Notes: generated from the letters alone by a model not told the origin. A stretch of DNA of 64,000 bases from Bacillota bacterium (GCA_023388515.1 JAEWGD010000036.1:124001-188000); one strand, 5' to 3'. Shown: positions 1 through 9,149, counted from the stretch's first letter. Program-made: numbers and translations.

Positions 1-260
1 TCTTCACCAACAAATTCATACGCTGACTTCAACAGTTCAAGCATATAACCACGTTCTATTGCAGTAAAGCTTCCTCCAAAAAAAGCAATTTCAGTACCAC
101 CTTTATCGGAAACCTCTCGCATTGCCTGCTCACATATCTGTGCTACCTTTTCAGCAGTGGGCAAATTTCCCTGTCCACTTATGCTATGCTGATTACAGAA
201 GCTACACATATTTGGGCAGCCAACATGAGGTACAAAAATTGCGATATTATTGTGTTTCAT
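1..260 (-). CDS. Radical SAM protein, Elp3-like (partial, 3' end beyond window)
   Basis: The N-terminal 86 codons of a radical SAM enzyme, running off the left edge. The start is the ATG at 258-260, overlapping the 3' end of rnc by 14 bp, so it is probably translationally coupled. The cysteine cluster CPNMCSFC near residues 14-21 is the CxxxCxxC site for the 4Fe-4S cluster, and GGSFT near residue 70 is the glycine-rich strand usual in this fold. In Clostridia a radical SAM gene of the Elp3/oxygen-independent coproporphyrinogen-oxidase-like group commonly follows rnc. The substrate cannot be told from this fragment. Confidence 0.85.
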   Translation of the reverse strand, partial: MKHNNIAIFVPHVGCPNMCSFCNQHSISGQGNLPTAEKVAQICEQAMREVSDKGGTEIAFFGGSFTAIERGYMLELLKSAYEFVGE

Positions 261-930
261 AGCCCATTAACTCCAAAGCCTCTTTTGCAGCCATCTGCTC
301 TGCTTCCTTTTTGCTCTTACCCGTACCCGTACCGATAATATTTGAATTAAGGCAAACTTGAACCTTAAACGCTTTATTATGGTCAGGGCCTGTTTGGTCT
401 GCAAGAATATACTCAACCTTTTCTTCAGGATTTTTCTGTATAACTTCCTGCAAAATGGTTTTAAAATCGCTGAACGTAGCAAGGTTTTTCTTGTCTATAT
501 CATCAGGAATAAACCTAAGCACGTGTTTTCTTACAGCCTCAAGTCCACCATCAAGATAAATTGCTGCAATAACTGCCTCAAACGCATCAGCAAGAATTGA
601 CGGACGCACTCTGCCACCCGTATGCTCCTCGCCTCTGCCTAAAAGCAAATACTCCCCAAGATTTATCTGTTTTGCAAAGCCATGTAGTGACTTCTCACAC
701 ACCAATGACGCACGAATTTTCGTTAACTCACCCTCTGGCAAATGTGAAAAATGCTCAAACAAATACTGCGACACAACGACTGAAAGCACGCTATCGCCCA
801 AAAACTCAAGTCTTTCATTGCTATTTCTGGATTTTTTCTTTTCATTCGCATAAGATGAGTGGGAAAGTGCTTCGGTTAAAAGCTGTTTATTTTTAAATTG
901 ATATTTTACAACATTCTCAAACTCTTCCAT
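247..930 (-). CDS. rnc: Ribonuclease III
   Basis: Endoribonuclease III cleaves double-stranded RNA in rRNA and mRNA maturation. The 227-aa length is normal. The signature RLEFLGDSV is at residues 40-48, the second acidic motif DAFEA at 115-119 supplies the remaining metal ligands, and a double-stranded RNA-binding domain fills about residues 155-225, ending with the usual KKEAEQMAAKEAL helix. GGAG lies 4 nt before the ATG. It follows plsX by 25 bp; the acpP gene that often sits between plsX and rnc in Firmicutes is absent here. Confidence 0.97.
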   Translation of the reverse strand: MEEFENVVKYQFKNKQLLTEALSHSSYANEKKKSRNSNERLEFLGDSVLSVVVSQYLFEHFSHLPEGELTKIRASLVCEKSLHGFAKQINLGEYLLLGRGEEHTGGRVRPSILADAFEAVIAAIYLDGGLEAVRKHVLRFIPDDIDKKNLATFSDFKTILQEVIQKNPEEKVEYILADQTGPDHNKAFKVQVCLNSNIIGTGTGKSKKEAEQMAAKEALELMGYETQ

Positions 931-955
931 TCTACTCCACTTGACCTACCTTTGC

Positions 956-1945
956 TTAGATTTGCTTTAATGTTTCGGTAATTGTGTTTGTAACATTTCC
1001 ATCAACGCAATTTTTCGCCTGTCTTATCGCATTGTAAAACGCCTTAGCATCGGAGCTTCCGTGTGCTTTTATAACAGGCTTTGCAATTCCCATCAACACT
1101 GCTCCACCAACCTCTGAATAGTCCATTTTTTTCTTAAATTCCTTAACCTTTTTCATAAGAAGTAATGCAGCAAGCTTTGAAGTAAAGCCACTCATGAGCA
1201 TATCTTTTAATGTATGCCCAAAAAACGAACCCATTCCCTCATAAAGTTTTAAAGCTATATTGCCCGTAAATCCATCTGATACCACAATATCAAACTTACC
1301 ACTTGGAATTTCACGCGCCTCAATATTTCCACCAAAATTAATAGGAGCTTTCGACAAAAGCTTATACGCTTCAATCTCCAAATCTCTGCCCTTTGTATCC
1401 TCCGACCCAACATTTAATAACCCAACCTTAGGATTTTTTTTACCCATAACCTTCTCCATATAAGCTGAGCCCATAATCGCAAACTGTACAAGCATTTCAG
1501 GGCGACAATCAACGTTTGCACCAGCGTCCATAAGTATAGTATACCCTTTAGAAGTAGGCAATATCGGAGCAAGTGCAGGTCTTTTTATCCCCTTAATTCG
1601 TTTTGCGATAAAGGTTGAGCCTACAACCAATGCACCAGTACTCCCAGCACTAACAAATGCGTCACCCTTATCCTCATACAAAGCCTTTAACCCAACTGCC
1701 ATCGAGCAATCCGACCTTGACTTAATAATCTCCGTCGGCTCTTCATGTATATCAATTACAGATTCTGTATGGATAAATTTCATTCCAGTAAGGCTTATTT
1801 CATTTTCCTCTGCAATCTTTTTTATCATACATTCATTACCGCAAAGAGTCATTTCCACTCCTAGCTTTTCAATCGCCATTGCACTGCCCTTTACAACCTC
1901 AAGAGGAGCGTTGTCACCACCAAATGCATCTATAATAATGTTCAT
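956..1945 (-). CDS. plsX: Phosphate acyltransferase PlsX
   Basis: Makes acyl-phosphate from acyl-ACP for phosphatidic acid synthesis by PlsY, at the cytoplasmic membrane. The 329-aa length is normal. The N-terminal FGGDNAP (residues 8-14), SAGSTGA (99-105) and MDAGAN (139-144) motifs are family hallmarks. The start has GAGGAG 8 nt upstream, lying in the last codons of trmFO. It is part of the minus-strand run topA-trmFO-plsX-rnc, with gaps of only 3-25 bp. Confidence 0.97.
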   Translation of the reverse strand: MNIIIDAFGGDNAPLEVVKGSAMAIEKLGVEMTLCGNECMIKKIAEENEISLTGMKFIHTESVIDIHEEPTEIIKSRSDCSMAVGLKALYEDKGDAFVSAGSTGALVVGSTFIAKRIKGIKRPALAPILPTSKGYTILMDAGANVDCRPEMLVQFAIMGSAYMEKVMGKKNPKVGLLNVGSEDTKGRDLEIEAYKLLSKAPINFGGNIEAREIPSGKFDIVVSDGFTGNIALKLYEGMGSFFGHTLKDMLMSGFTSKLAALLLMKKVKEFKKKMDYSEVGGAVLMGIAKPVIKAHGSSDAKAFYNAIRQAKNCVDGNVTNTITETLKQI

Positions 1946-1949
1946 AAAT

Positions 1950-3266
1950 TTAACTCCTCGATTTTTCGTTCCACAAGCACGTTGACAAGCTATTCAACGC
2001 CCTGTCAGCATAAACCTTATACTTCATCTTCTTATCCTTGATTTTGTCAGGCATATCAGGAAGTATGCCCATATTACTACCCATCGGCTGAAAATTCTCG
2101 TTATATTCATCGCTTATATATTCAGTTAACGCACCAATCATAGTATCTCTCGGCAACACAAACGGCGTTTTCCCTTGAATCTTTCTTGCAAGATTTATTC
2201 CAGCCATAATTCCACTCGCTGCCGACTCACAATATCCCTCAACGCCTGTGATTTGTCCAGCGAAATAAATATTAGGAAACTCCCTCATAGCATAGGTATT
2301 ATCTAGCAATTTAGGGCTATTTATAAACGAATTTCTATGCATAACACCATATCTCACAAATTCAGCATTTTCAAGCCCTGTTATCAATGAAAACACCCTT
2401 TTCTGCTCACCGAATTTAAGATTAGTTTGAAATCCAACAAGGTTATATAACGTACCCTCACGATTTTCCTTACGAAGCTGAACAACAGCATAAGGACGTT
2501 TTCCTGTTCGTGGGTCAGTCAATCCGACTGGCTTTAATGGACCAAAACGAATGCTATCCTCACCACGCTTAGCAAGCACCTCAACAGGCATACAGCCCTC
2601 ATAAACCTTGAATGCCTCTTTATCAACATCTTTTAACTCAGCACTTTCAGCAGTAATTAGTGCCTCATGAAACGCAAGATACTCCTCTTTATTCATAGGA
2701 CAATTTATATAATCATCATCACCCTTGCCATATCTCGATCCATAAAAAGCAAGGCTCATATCAATACTTTCAAATGTTACAATTGGCGATGCAGCGTCAA
2801 AAAAGCTAAGATAGCTCCCGCATTTTTGTTCTATACTTTCAGCCAACCCACCACTTGTAAGAGGTCCAGTTGCAATTATAACATACCCATCAGGAATTTC
2901 TGTTACTTCCTCATTTATCACAGTAATCAGTGGATGATTACTTATCTTTTCTGTCACAAGCTTTGAAAAAAGCTCTCTATCAACTGCCAACGCTCCCCCA
3001 GCCTCAACCGAAGTTTCTTTTGCACAGGGAACAATAAGCGAGCCAAGTCTTGTCATTTCTTCTTTTAAAAGTCCAGCAGCCGAGTCAACCCTTGATGCTT
3101 TCAAGGAGTTCGAGCATACCAATTCTGCAAACCCATCAAAATTATGTGCAGGAGTATACTTTTGTGGCTTCATCTCATATAACTCAACCTCAATACCCTT
3201 GTTTGCAAGCTGCCAAGCAGCCTCACAGCCAGCAAGTCCAGCACCTATTACCTTAACAATTTTCAT
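1950..3266 (-). CDS. trmFO: Methylenetetrahydrofolate-tRNA-(uracil-5-)-methyltransferase TrmFO
   Basis: FAD- and folate-dependent enzyme that forms m5U54 in the T-loop of tRNA in most Firmicutes, using 5,10-methylene-THF. The dinucleotide-binding motif GAGLAG is at residues 8-13, the conserved CSNSLK segment is near residue 51, and the C-terminal FAD-binding sequence GQITGVEGYCESAASG is intact. The 438-aa length is typical. Topoisomerase I gene topA lies 3 bp upstream, the usual topA-trmFO pairing. Confidence 0.97.
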   Translation of the reverse strand: MKIVKVIGAGLAGCEAAWQLANKGIEVELYEMKPQKYTPAHNFDGFAELVCSNSLKASRVDSAAGLLKEEMTRLGSLIVPCAKETSVEAGGALAVDRELFSKLVTEKISNHPLITVINEEVTEIPDGYVIIATGPLTSGGLAESIEQKCGSYLSFFDAASPIVTFESIDMSLAFYGSRYGKGDDDYINCPMNKEEYLAFHEALITAESAELKDVDKEAFKVYEGCMPVEVLAKRGEDSIRFGPLKPVGLTDPRTGKRPYAVVQLRKENREGTLYNLVGFQTNLKFGEQKRVFSLITGLENAEFVRYGVMHRNSFINSPKLLDNTYAMREFPNIYFAGQITGVEGYCESAASGIMAGINLARKIQGKTPFVLPRDTMIGALTEYISDEYNENFQPMGSNMGILPDMPDKIKDKKMKYKVYADRALNSLSTCLWNEKSRS

Positions 3267-3269
3267 CTA

Positions 3270-5354
3270 TTATAATCCTCTCTCATACCCACAATCAGGC
3301 TTTTCGCATAAAAGCTTGCCAGCCTTGCCACCCTTTTTGAAAAGTGTGGAGCTACATTTAGGGCATTTGTCCTCAACAGGTGCGTGCCATGTCATAAAGT
3401 TGCAGTTTGGATACCCCTCACAACCATAGAAATTTCTTCCTTTTTTTGACTTCTTCATAACAATTTTCTCTCCACAAAGAGGACAATTTCCTTTTGTAGG
3501 CTGAACTATTTTCTTCGTATTTGTACATTCTGGAAATCCAGGACAAGCTAGAAACTTACCAAATCTTCCTATCTTTATAACCATATTCTTGCCACAAAGC
3601 TCACATACTTCATCTGTTTCCTCAGCAGGCACTTTTACACGCTTGCCCTCCATAGCAATTTCTGCATCAGTGAGAGCTTTTTCAAATTCCACATAGAAAT
3701 CCTTTAATGAGCTAACCCAATCTTTATTGCCATTTTCTACATCATCCAAATCAGATTCCATTTTCGCTGTGAACTTAGCGTCTACAATATGTTTAAAATG
3801 GTCTTTCATCAGTTCGGTTATAACAACGCCTAACCCAGTCGGTTTAAGCTGTTTTCCCTCACGTTCAACGTACATTCTTGCTGTTATAGTGGAAATTGTT
3901 GGTGCATAGGTACTCGGTCTGCCTATCCCATTTTCCTCCAAAGCCTTTATGAGTGTTGCTTCAGTATATCTTGCTGGTGGCTGTGTAAAATGCTGATTGC
4001 CATCAAGACTTTTCATCCTAAGAACATTTTCAACCTCTAACGGAGGAAGTATCTTATTATCTTTATCTTCATCAGAGGAAGAATCCTTTGCCTCCTCATA
4101 AAGCACAGTAAATCCATCGAATTTAACAGAATGTCCCGATGCCCTAAACATACAATTTGCAGCCTCTATATCAGCCGAAACTGTATCAAGCAATGCGTTC
4201 GCCATTTGACTTGCAATAAATCTCTCCCATATCAGCTTATAAAGCTTATATTGGTCGGAGGAAAGGCTTGACTTAACCCTTTCTGGTTCAAGATCAGGCA
4301 TAGAAGGACGTATAGCTTCATGAGCATCCTGTGAATTTTTCTTTGACTTAAAAATTCTTGGTGTTGGTGGTATATATTCTTCTCCATACTTCCCAACTAT
4401 ATATTCCTTAGCAGCCCCTCTAGCCTCCTCTGAAATTCTAAGGCTATCAGTTCTCATATAGGTTATAAGTCCAACAGCACCCATTCCAGCTATCTCTACA
4501 CCCTCATACAGCTCCTGTGCAGCCCTCATAGTACGTCTTGATGGAAACCCCATACGCCTTGAAGCCTCTTGCTGAAGTGTCGATGTTATAAATGGAGGTG
4601 ATGGTTGCTTTTTTGTAACCCTCTTCTTAACGCTTGTAACCTTATATTCTGCGTCCTTCAAGCTATCAAGTATTGCGTCCGCTTGTTCCTTGTTGGCGAT
4701 TTCTACCTTTTTCTTATCAACTGTCATAAGCTTTGCAGAGAAAACTTTTCTATTCGGTGGTGCAGTAAACTTGCCATCAATCGACCAATATTCCTGTGTA
4801 ACAAACTTACTTATTTCATTCTCTCTATCGACAATAAGCCTTACTGCAACTGATTGAACACGTCCAGCAGAAAGACCTCTTTTAACCTTTTTCCATAAAA
4901 ATGGGCTAAGTTTATATCCAACAATCCTATCCAAAATACGCCTTGCCTGTTGTGCATTCACAAGGTCAATGTCGATTTTATGTGGATTATCCATACCAGC
5001 TTGAACACCACTTTTTGTAATCTCATTAAACGCTATTCTATTATTATCGTCCATATCAAGCCCAAGCATTTGTGAAAGATGCCAAGAAATCGCCTCCCCC
5101 TCTCTATCTGGGTCGGTTGCGAGATAAATTTTATCGCACTTCTTTGCCTTCTTCTTCAAATCCTTTATAACATCTTCTTTACCCTTCATATCAGTATACT
5201 GAGGAGTAAAGTCATTATCTACATCAACTCCAAGTTTCGATTTAGGCAAATCTCTGATATGTCCCATTGACGCAACAACTTCAAATCCTGCACCTAAATA
5301 TTTCTTAATAGTCTTAGCTTTAGCTGGTGACTCCACTATAACTAGTTTTGGCAT
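3270..5354 (-). CDS. topA: DNA topoisomerase I
   Basis: Type IA topoisomerase that relaxes negative supercoils. The TOPRIM domain has Glu8 in VIVESPAKA and the DPDREGE motif at 81-87. The active-site tyrosine is Tyr299 in ITYMRTDS. The C-terminus carries three four-cysteine zinc ribbons, from about residue 575 to the end. The 694-aa length is normal. AAAGGAG is 7 nt before the ATG. It lies 66 bp downstream of dprA, the common dprA-topA order. Confidence 0.98.
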   Translation of the reverse strand: MPKLVIVESPAKAKTIKKYLGAGFEVVASMGHIRDLPKSKLGVDVDNDFTPQYTDMKGKEDVIKDLKKKAKKCDKIYLATDPDREGEAISWHLSQMLGLDMDDNNRIAFNEITKSGVQAGMDNPHKIDIDLVNAQQARRILDRIVGYKLSPFLWKKVKRGLSAGRVQSVAVRLIVDRENEISKFVTQEYWSIDGKFTAPPNRKVFSAKLMTVDKKKVEIANKEQADAILDSLKDAEYKVTSVKKRVTKKQPSPPFITSTLQQEASRRMGFPSRRTMRAAQELYEGVEIAGMGAVGLITYMRTDSLRISEEARGAAKEYIVGKYGEEYIPPTPRIFKSKKNSQDAHEAIRPSMPDLEPERVKSSLSSDQYKLYKLIWERFIASQMANALLDTVSADIEAANCMFRASGHSVKFDGFTVLYEEAKDSSSDEDKDNKILPPLEVENVLRMKSLDGNQHFTQPPARYTEATLIKALEENGIGRPSTYAPTISTITARMYVEREGKQLKPTGLGVVITELMKDHFKHIVDAKFTAKMESDLDDVENGNKDWVSSLKDFYVEFEKALTDAEIAMEGKRVKVPAEETDEVCELCGKNMVIKIGRFGKFLACPGFPECTNTKKIVQPTKGNCPLCGEKIVMKKSKKGRNFYGCEGYPNCNFMTWHAPVEDKCPKCSSTLFKKGGKAGKLLCEKPDCGYERGL

Positions 5355-5420
5355 TTCATTTCTCCTTTACATTAATATGTATTTTTATTTTGTTATTTTA
5401 ATAAAGTATAGAACCATCAC

Positions 5421-6686
5421 TTAAACAATATCATACGCTTTTCCTGGCAACGACTTAACGATACCCATTATCTCCAATTCAGTCAATACTGGAAATAAAT
5501 CATACACTTCCATGTTAAGTTCACTTGAGATTTCATCAGCATACTTTATTCCTTGCTCCATCAGCTTTATAACACTTAACTGCTCTTCATTCAGCTCAGA
5601 ATAATCATGAACCACCACTTCTTCATTGCTTTTAACAGGACTAACAGGCTTAATATTCTCACTACTCTTATCTTCTTCCAAAACCTTAACATCACTACTC
5701 TTTTTCTCTCTTACAAGCTTATCAACACTTTCCCTTTTACCCTTTGTATAAACAACAGATTCAGTGGACTGTTCATAGTAATCGCTAGTTAAATTAGCTG
5801 TCAATAACTTATGAGAAAAATTCGTATAATATTCATATATTATATCAAGATGGCTAAAAGTAGGAATAGCACCATCTCGCAAGTATTTTATCACACCCGC
5901 ATATCTATTGTCAAATATATTTGCAGGAGGAATACAAAAAACATCTCGCCCCTGTTCAATCGCACATTCTGCTGTAATAAGCGAACCACTACCATTCGGT
6001 GCTTCAACAACCAATGTACCAACGCTCAATCCAGATAAAATTCTATTTCTCTTAGGAAAGTTAGGAGCATTAGGAGGAGTATCTGGCAAATACTCGGAAA
6101 TAACAACTCCATTTTGGGCAATAATCTTTTTTACCTTATGATTATTTCTCGGATATTCTATATCTAATCCACAACCCAAAACAGCAACTGTACTCCCCTT
6201 ATTTTTCAACGCTGACTGATGTGCCATAGAGTCAATTCCAATAGCAAAACCACTTACAAGTATAATTCCAACCTTAGAAAGCTCCGTACATATCCTTTCA
6301 GCAACGCTAACGCTATAAACTGAAGGTTTCCTTGTTCCTACAACTGTTATCGCCATATTTTCATTCAGTATACCTATGTTTCCCATGCAATACAAAACTA
6401 TCGGAGCGTTAAATACTCCCTTGAGCGAATCGGGATAATTATCATCCTCATATGTAACTATATTATAGCCTTTATTTTCACAATAATTGATTATCTTTTC
6501 GACCTGTTCAAGACTTGTATTCAAAATTGACTGTGCTTCGTTTTGAGTAATATTCCTAAATTCACCAGACTTCAGCGTTACATACGCATCTTCAACATCA
6601 TCAAACTGATTTAGCACACTCCAAACTCTAGGGTTTGCAGCACCAAATACCAATTGTAGCCATATCCATATCTTTGTGTTTTTCAT
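5421..6686 (-). CDS. dprA: DNA-processing protein DprA
   Basis: Loads RecA on incoming single-stranded DNA during transformation. The Rossmann-like core shows GTRKPS, SGFAIGIDSMAH and VLGCGLDIEYPRNN, followed by PNGSGSLITAE; a winged-helix domain occupies about the last 65 residues. The frame opens at a TTG at 6698, but GGAGG lies 5 nt before the ATG at 6684-6686, so that ATG (421 aa) is chosen. A linker rich in Lys, Ser and Glu separates core and C-terminal domain. No other competence genes are in the window. Confidence 0.95.
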   Translation of the reverse strand: MKNTKIWIWLQLVFGAANPRVWSVLNQFDDVEDAYVTLKSGEFRNITQNEAQSILNTSLEQVEKIINYCENKGYNIVTYEDDNYPDSLKGVFNAPIVLYCMGNIGILNENMAITVVGTRKPSVYSVSVAERICTELSKVGIILVSGFAIGIDSMAHQSALKNKGSTVAVLGCGLDIEYPRNNHKVKKIIAQNGVVISEYLPDTPPNAPNFPKRNRILSGLSVGTLVVEAPNGSGSLITAECAIEQGRDVFCIPPANIFDNRYAGVIKYLRDGAIPTFSHLDIIYEYYTNFSHKLLTANLTSDYYEQSTESVVYTKGKRESVDKLVREKKSSDVKVLEEDKSSENIKPVSPVKSNEEVVVHDYSELNEEQLSVIKLMEQGIKYADEISSELNMEVYDLFPVLTELEIMGIVKSLPGKAYDIV

Positions 6687-6714
6687 TATGTCCTCCAAGC
6701 ATGAAGCTTAAATC

Positions 6715-7503
6715 TCAACCCATAAGTTCCCATATAATAATCCCTGCCGCCATAGCAGCATTGAGAGAATTTACATTGCCATTCATCTTTATCGTTATGG
6801 GTTTATTGCATTTGCGTACAACTTCCAAATCCAAACCATTGCCCTCATTGCCAATTAAAACTGCACAATTTTCATTAAACTGATACCCCTTAATACTATA
6901 AGCATCGCCATCTACCACTGCCGCAAGCGTTTCAAACCCCTGTTCATCCATCATCGAAAGAATCTCACAAACATCCATATCCCACCAAATCGACATTCTG
7001 AAAACTGAACCCATAGTTGAACGAATAACCTTAGGGCTAAACAAATCACAGCTTTCGGATAATATCACCCCATCAACCCCGATAGCATCAGCAGAACGAA
7101 TAATCATCCCGACATTTCCTGGGTCTTGTAGCTTATGCAAAACTATATACTTCCCACCATCTTCTAAAGCCTCAACCAAAGATAATTTCTTAGGCATATC
7201 ACAAATCGCAAATATCCCCTGTGTTTTTTCCGTTAAAGAAATCTTAATCCCAAGCTCATTTGAAATAATAATTACCTTTACTTTTTTCAAATCAACCTGT
7301 GATAAAATGCTGCTATGCTTGTCCATTGCGAACTCCGTAACCAGCAAATGTGAAAGCTCTGCCCCCTCATTTATTGCGTCCCCCACCAACCTAGCACCCT
7401 CTAAAACAAACTTATTAACCGTATATCTTTCCTTTTTTGAAACAGCAAGCTTTTGATATAATTTTATAACCGAATTGTCTTTTGACGATATAATATTCTC
7501 CAT
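6715..7503 (-). CDS. SpoU/TrmH-family RNA 2'-O-methyltransferase
   Basis: A 262-aa SPOUT-fold methyltransferase. The N-terminal RNA-binding substrate domain covers about residues 1-100. The catalytic part shows motif 1 with the asparagine and arginine of DPGNVGMIIRSADA, motif 2 GNEGNGL, and motif 3 NSLNAAMAAGI, which form the knotted SAM site. Genes of this type often follow infC-rpmI-rplT in Clostridia, as here. The target nucleotide (rRNA or tRNA) cannot be assigned from sequence alone. Confidence 0.92.
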   Translation of the reverse strand: MENIISSKDNSVIKLYQKLAVSKKERYTVNKFVLEGARLVGDAINEGAELSHLLVTEFAMDKHSSILSQVDLKKVKVIIISNELGIKISLTEKTQGIFAICDMPKKLSLVEALEDGGKYIVLHKLQDPGNVGMIIRSADAIGVDGVILSESCDLFSPKVIRSTMGSVFRMSIWWDMDVCEILSMMDEQGFETLAAVVDGDAYSIKGYQFNENCAVLIGNEGNGLDLEVVRKCNKPITIKMNGNVNSLNAAMAAGIIIWELMG

Positions 7504-7545
7504 AACAAAGCCCTTATTTTTATTTTTACATATTGGTAAAGCAAA

Positions 7546-7572
7546 ACACGCTCCATGTAAAAAAGAGCGTGT
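7546..7572 (-). terminator. Intrinsic terminator after rplT
   Basis: An 8-bp perfect stem, ACACGCTC paired with GAGCGTGT, followed on the minus strand by TTTTGCTTTA. It lies just past the rplT stop codon, so it ends the infC-rpmI-rplT transcript or reduces read-through into the SpoU gene. Confidence 0.75.
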
Positions 7573-7584
7573 CGAAAAAACTAA

Positions 7585-7938
7585 TTAAAGTGCTGCTTTA
7601 GCCTTTTCTACAATTGCAGAAAAACCAGCAGGGTCATTTATTGCGATTTCAGAAAGCATCTTACGATTAAGTGTAATTTCAGCTTTTCTTAAACCATTCA
7701 TAAATGTTGAATAATTCATACCATTAATCTTAGCAGCTGCAGAAATTCTTGTAATCCAAAGCTGTCTGAAAGTTCTTTTCTTTTGCTTACGTCCAATATA
7801 TGCATAATTTCCAGACTTCATTACAGCCTGTTTAGCCATCTTAAAATGTTTGCTTTTTGCTCCCCAATAACCTTTTGCAAGCTTCAAAGTTTTATTTCTT
7901 CTCTTACGAGTCGCCATTGCGCCCTTAACACGAGCCAT
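7585..7938 (-). CDS. rplT: 50S ribosomal protein L20
   Basis: Primary 23S rRNA-binding protein, 117 aa, and in Firmicutes and enterobacteria also the autogenous repressor of this operon. The start MARVKGAMATRKRRNKTLKL and the very basic N-terminal half are characteristic. GGAGG is 9 nt before the ATG. It lies 99 bp after rpmI; that gap can fold (GTGTAG with CTACAC) and may be an L20 contact site, which is inference. Confidence 0.99.
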   Translation of the reverse strand: MARVKGAMATRKRRNKTLKLAKGYWGAKSKHFKMAKQAVMKSGNYAYIGRKQKKRTFRQLWITRISAAAKINGMNYSTFMNGLRKAEITLNRKMLSEIAINDPAGFSAIVEKAKAAL

Positions 7939-8037
7939 ATCCTTTTACCTCCGATACTATATTCAATTCCAAGCTGTGTAGCTTTGCAAGCTTTATTACA
8001 AACAGCAATCTACACTCTCGACATTAATTAACTATTC

Positions 8038-8241
8038 CTATTTATAAGGGATAAGCCTTTTGATTGCTGGTGCATCACATTCGCTAGCTATTGCAACAAC
8101 ACGAGCAATTCTCTTACGCTTAGTAGCCTTCTGTGTTAATCTATGCCTTTTATTAGTATGTTGAAACTTTACCTTGCCATTCTTAGTAAGCTTAAAACGC
8201 TTCTTAGCTCCTGAATGTGTTTTAACCTTAATCTTTGCCAT
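8038..8241 (-). CDS. rpmI: 50S ribosomal protein L35
   Basis: A 67-aa basic ribosomal protein beginning MAKIKVKTHSGAKKRFKLT, the usual L35 signature. AAGGAGG is placed correctly before the ATG. It is 18 bp downstream of infC in the conserved infC-rpmI-rplT operon. Confidence 0.99.
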   Translation of the reverse strand: MAKIKVKTHSGAKKRFKLTKNGKVKFQHTNKRHRLTQKATKRKRIARVVAIASECDAPAIKRLIPYK

Positions 8242-8259
8242 ATCGTGTTCCTCCTTAAA

Positions 8260-8778
8260 TTACTTAGATGCCTTAGGTGAAATTATCAGCATCAAGCTGC
8301 GTCCTTCCATCTTAGCTGGTTTTTCTGGAACGCCAACTTCTGAACAAGCTTCTTTGAATCTATCCAAAAGCTCCGCGCCCAAATGTGGATGAGCAATAGC
8401 ACGTTTACGAAATCTCACAGAAACCTTGATTTTATCTCCAGCCTCTAAAAATTTTATAGCATGATTTAGCTTTGTATTAAAGTCATTCGTATCAATCGTT
8501 GAGAACATACGAATTTCCTTAATTTCCACAACCTTCTGGTTTTTTCTTGCCTCTTTTTCACGCTTCCCCTGCTCAAAGCAGAACTTTCCATAATCCATAA
8601 TTCTGCAAACAGGTGGTGTAGCCTGTGGAGCAATATTAACCAGATCAAGACTCTTATCAAACGCAAGCTTTAACGCATCCTTAGCAGAAATTATGCCAAG
8701 TTGTGCCCCGTCAGCGTCTATAACACGGACTTCCTTCTCTCGAATATCTTCATTGATTTGCATTTCCTTGTTGCTAAT
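8260..8778 (-). CDS. infC: Translation initiation factor IF-3 (AUU start)
   Basis: IF-3 binds the 30S subunit and proofreads start codons. The conserved protein begins at SNKEMQINEDIREKEVRVID. The codon just before this is ATT at 8776-8778, with GGAGG 8 nt upstream, so the start is a non-canonical AUU giving 172 aa, the usual family length. The open frame continues 30 codons further upstream, but that extension is hydrophobic, unlike IF-3, and has no ribosome site. AUU starts in infC are known in E. coli and other bacteria, where they let IF-3 repress its own translation. Confidence 0.95.
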   Translation of the reverse strand: MSNKEMQINEDIREKEVRVIDADGAQLGIISAKDALKLAFDKSLDLVNIAPQATPPVCRIMDYGKFCFEQGKREKEARKNQKVVEIKEIRMFSTIDTNDFNTKLNHAIKFLEAGDKIKVSVRFRKRAIAHPHLGAELLDRFKEACSEVGVPEKPAKMEGRSLMLIISPKASK

Positions 8779-8979
8779 AGTCAGCACCTCCAAAAACCGA
8801 TTTTTACCCAATATTACATTGGCTATTATTATTGAAATTAAAAATGAGTACAGACATACCGTCAGCACTCATACATAAACATTTATAGACCTATACATAA
8901 TACAGATTTATAAAGAAAGTATTTACCGTTCCGACTTTTGCCGAACGGTGAGAACTGATGGGTTCTGCTTTATTTTTAC
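8779..8979 (-). promoter_or_regulatory. Structured 5' leader of infC-rpmI-rplT, candidate L20-type leader
   Basis: About 200 nt of untranslated RNA lie between the predicted transcription start and infC. Three hairpins can be drawn: AGAAC with GTTCT near 8951-8966, ACCGTTC with GAACGGT at 8925-8949, and the terminator-like stem at 8845-8871. Leaders of this operon are known autoregulatory targets of L20 in Bacillus; membership here is inferred from position and structure, not from a covariance match. Confidence 0.6.
8831..8871 (-). terminator. Attenuator-like hairpin in the infC leader
   Basis: An 11-bp stem with one G-U pair and one mismatch (arms starting TGAGTGC and ending GTACTCA, 5-nt loop GGTAT) is followed on the minus strand by TTTTTAATTT. 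It stands between promoter and infC, so it can act as a regulated premature terminator. Confidence 0.6.
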
Positions 8980-8985
8980 TAATTA

Positions 8986-9014
8986 ATTATATCTCATAAA
9001 ATTCTATTTGTCAA
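8986..9014 (-). promoter_or_regulatory. Sigma-A promoter of infC operon
   Basis: A perfect consensus promoter on the minus strand: TTGACA at 9009-9014, a 17-bp spacer, and TATAAT at 8986-8991. It lies just beyond the terminator of the gene at 9150-9869. Confidence 0.9.
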
Positions 9015-9040
9015 GCGTTTTCAAAAAAATATGCTAATTT

Positions 9041-9086
9041 TAACTTAAAAACACGCCACCACCATAATCTAAGATGGCAGCGTGTT
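9041..9086 (-). terminator. Intrinsic terminator of the zinc-ribbon protein gene
   Basis: Arms AACACGCTGCCAT and ATGGTGGTGGCGTGTT form a long imperfect stem with outer AACACGC/GCGTGTT pairing, followed on the minus strand by TTTTAAGTTAAAATT. It separates the upstream gene from the infC promoter. Confidence 0.75.
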
Positions 9087-9149
9087 CAGCTTTTATATCC
9101 CGTTAGCACACCATAATGCCCCTTTAAAGCACAAGCACCATGTAAGTAA

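Noticed and set aside
8779..8868. N-terminal extension of IF-3 from the ATG at 8868
   Set aside because: The extra 30 residues are hydrophobic and unlike IF-3, no ribosome site is present, and the segment covers the leader; the ATT start fits length and spacing.
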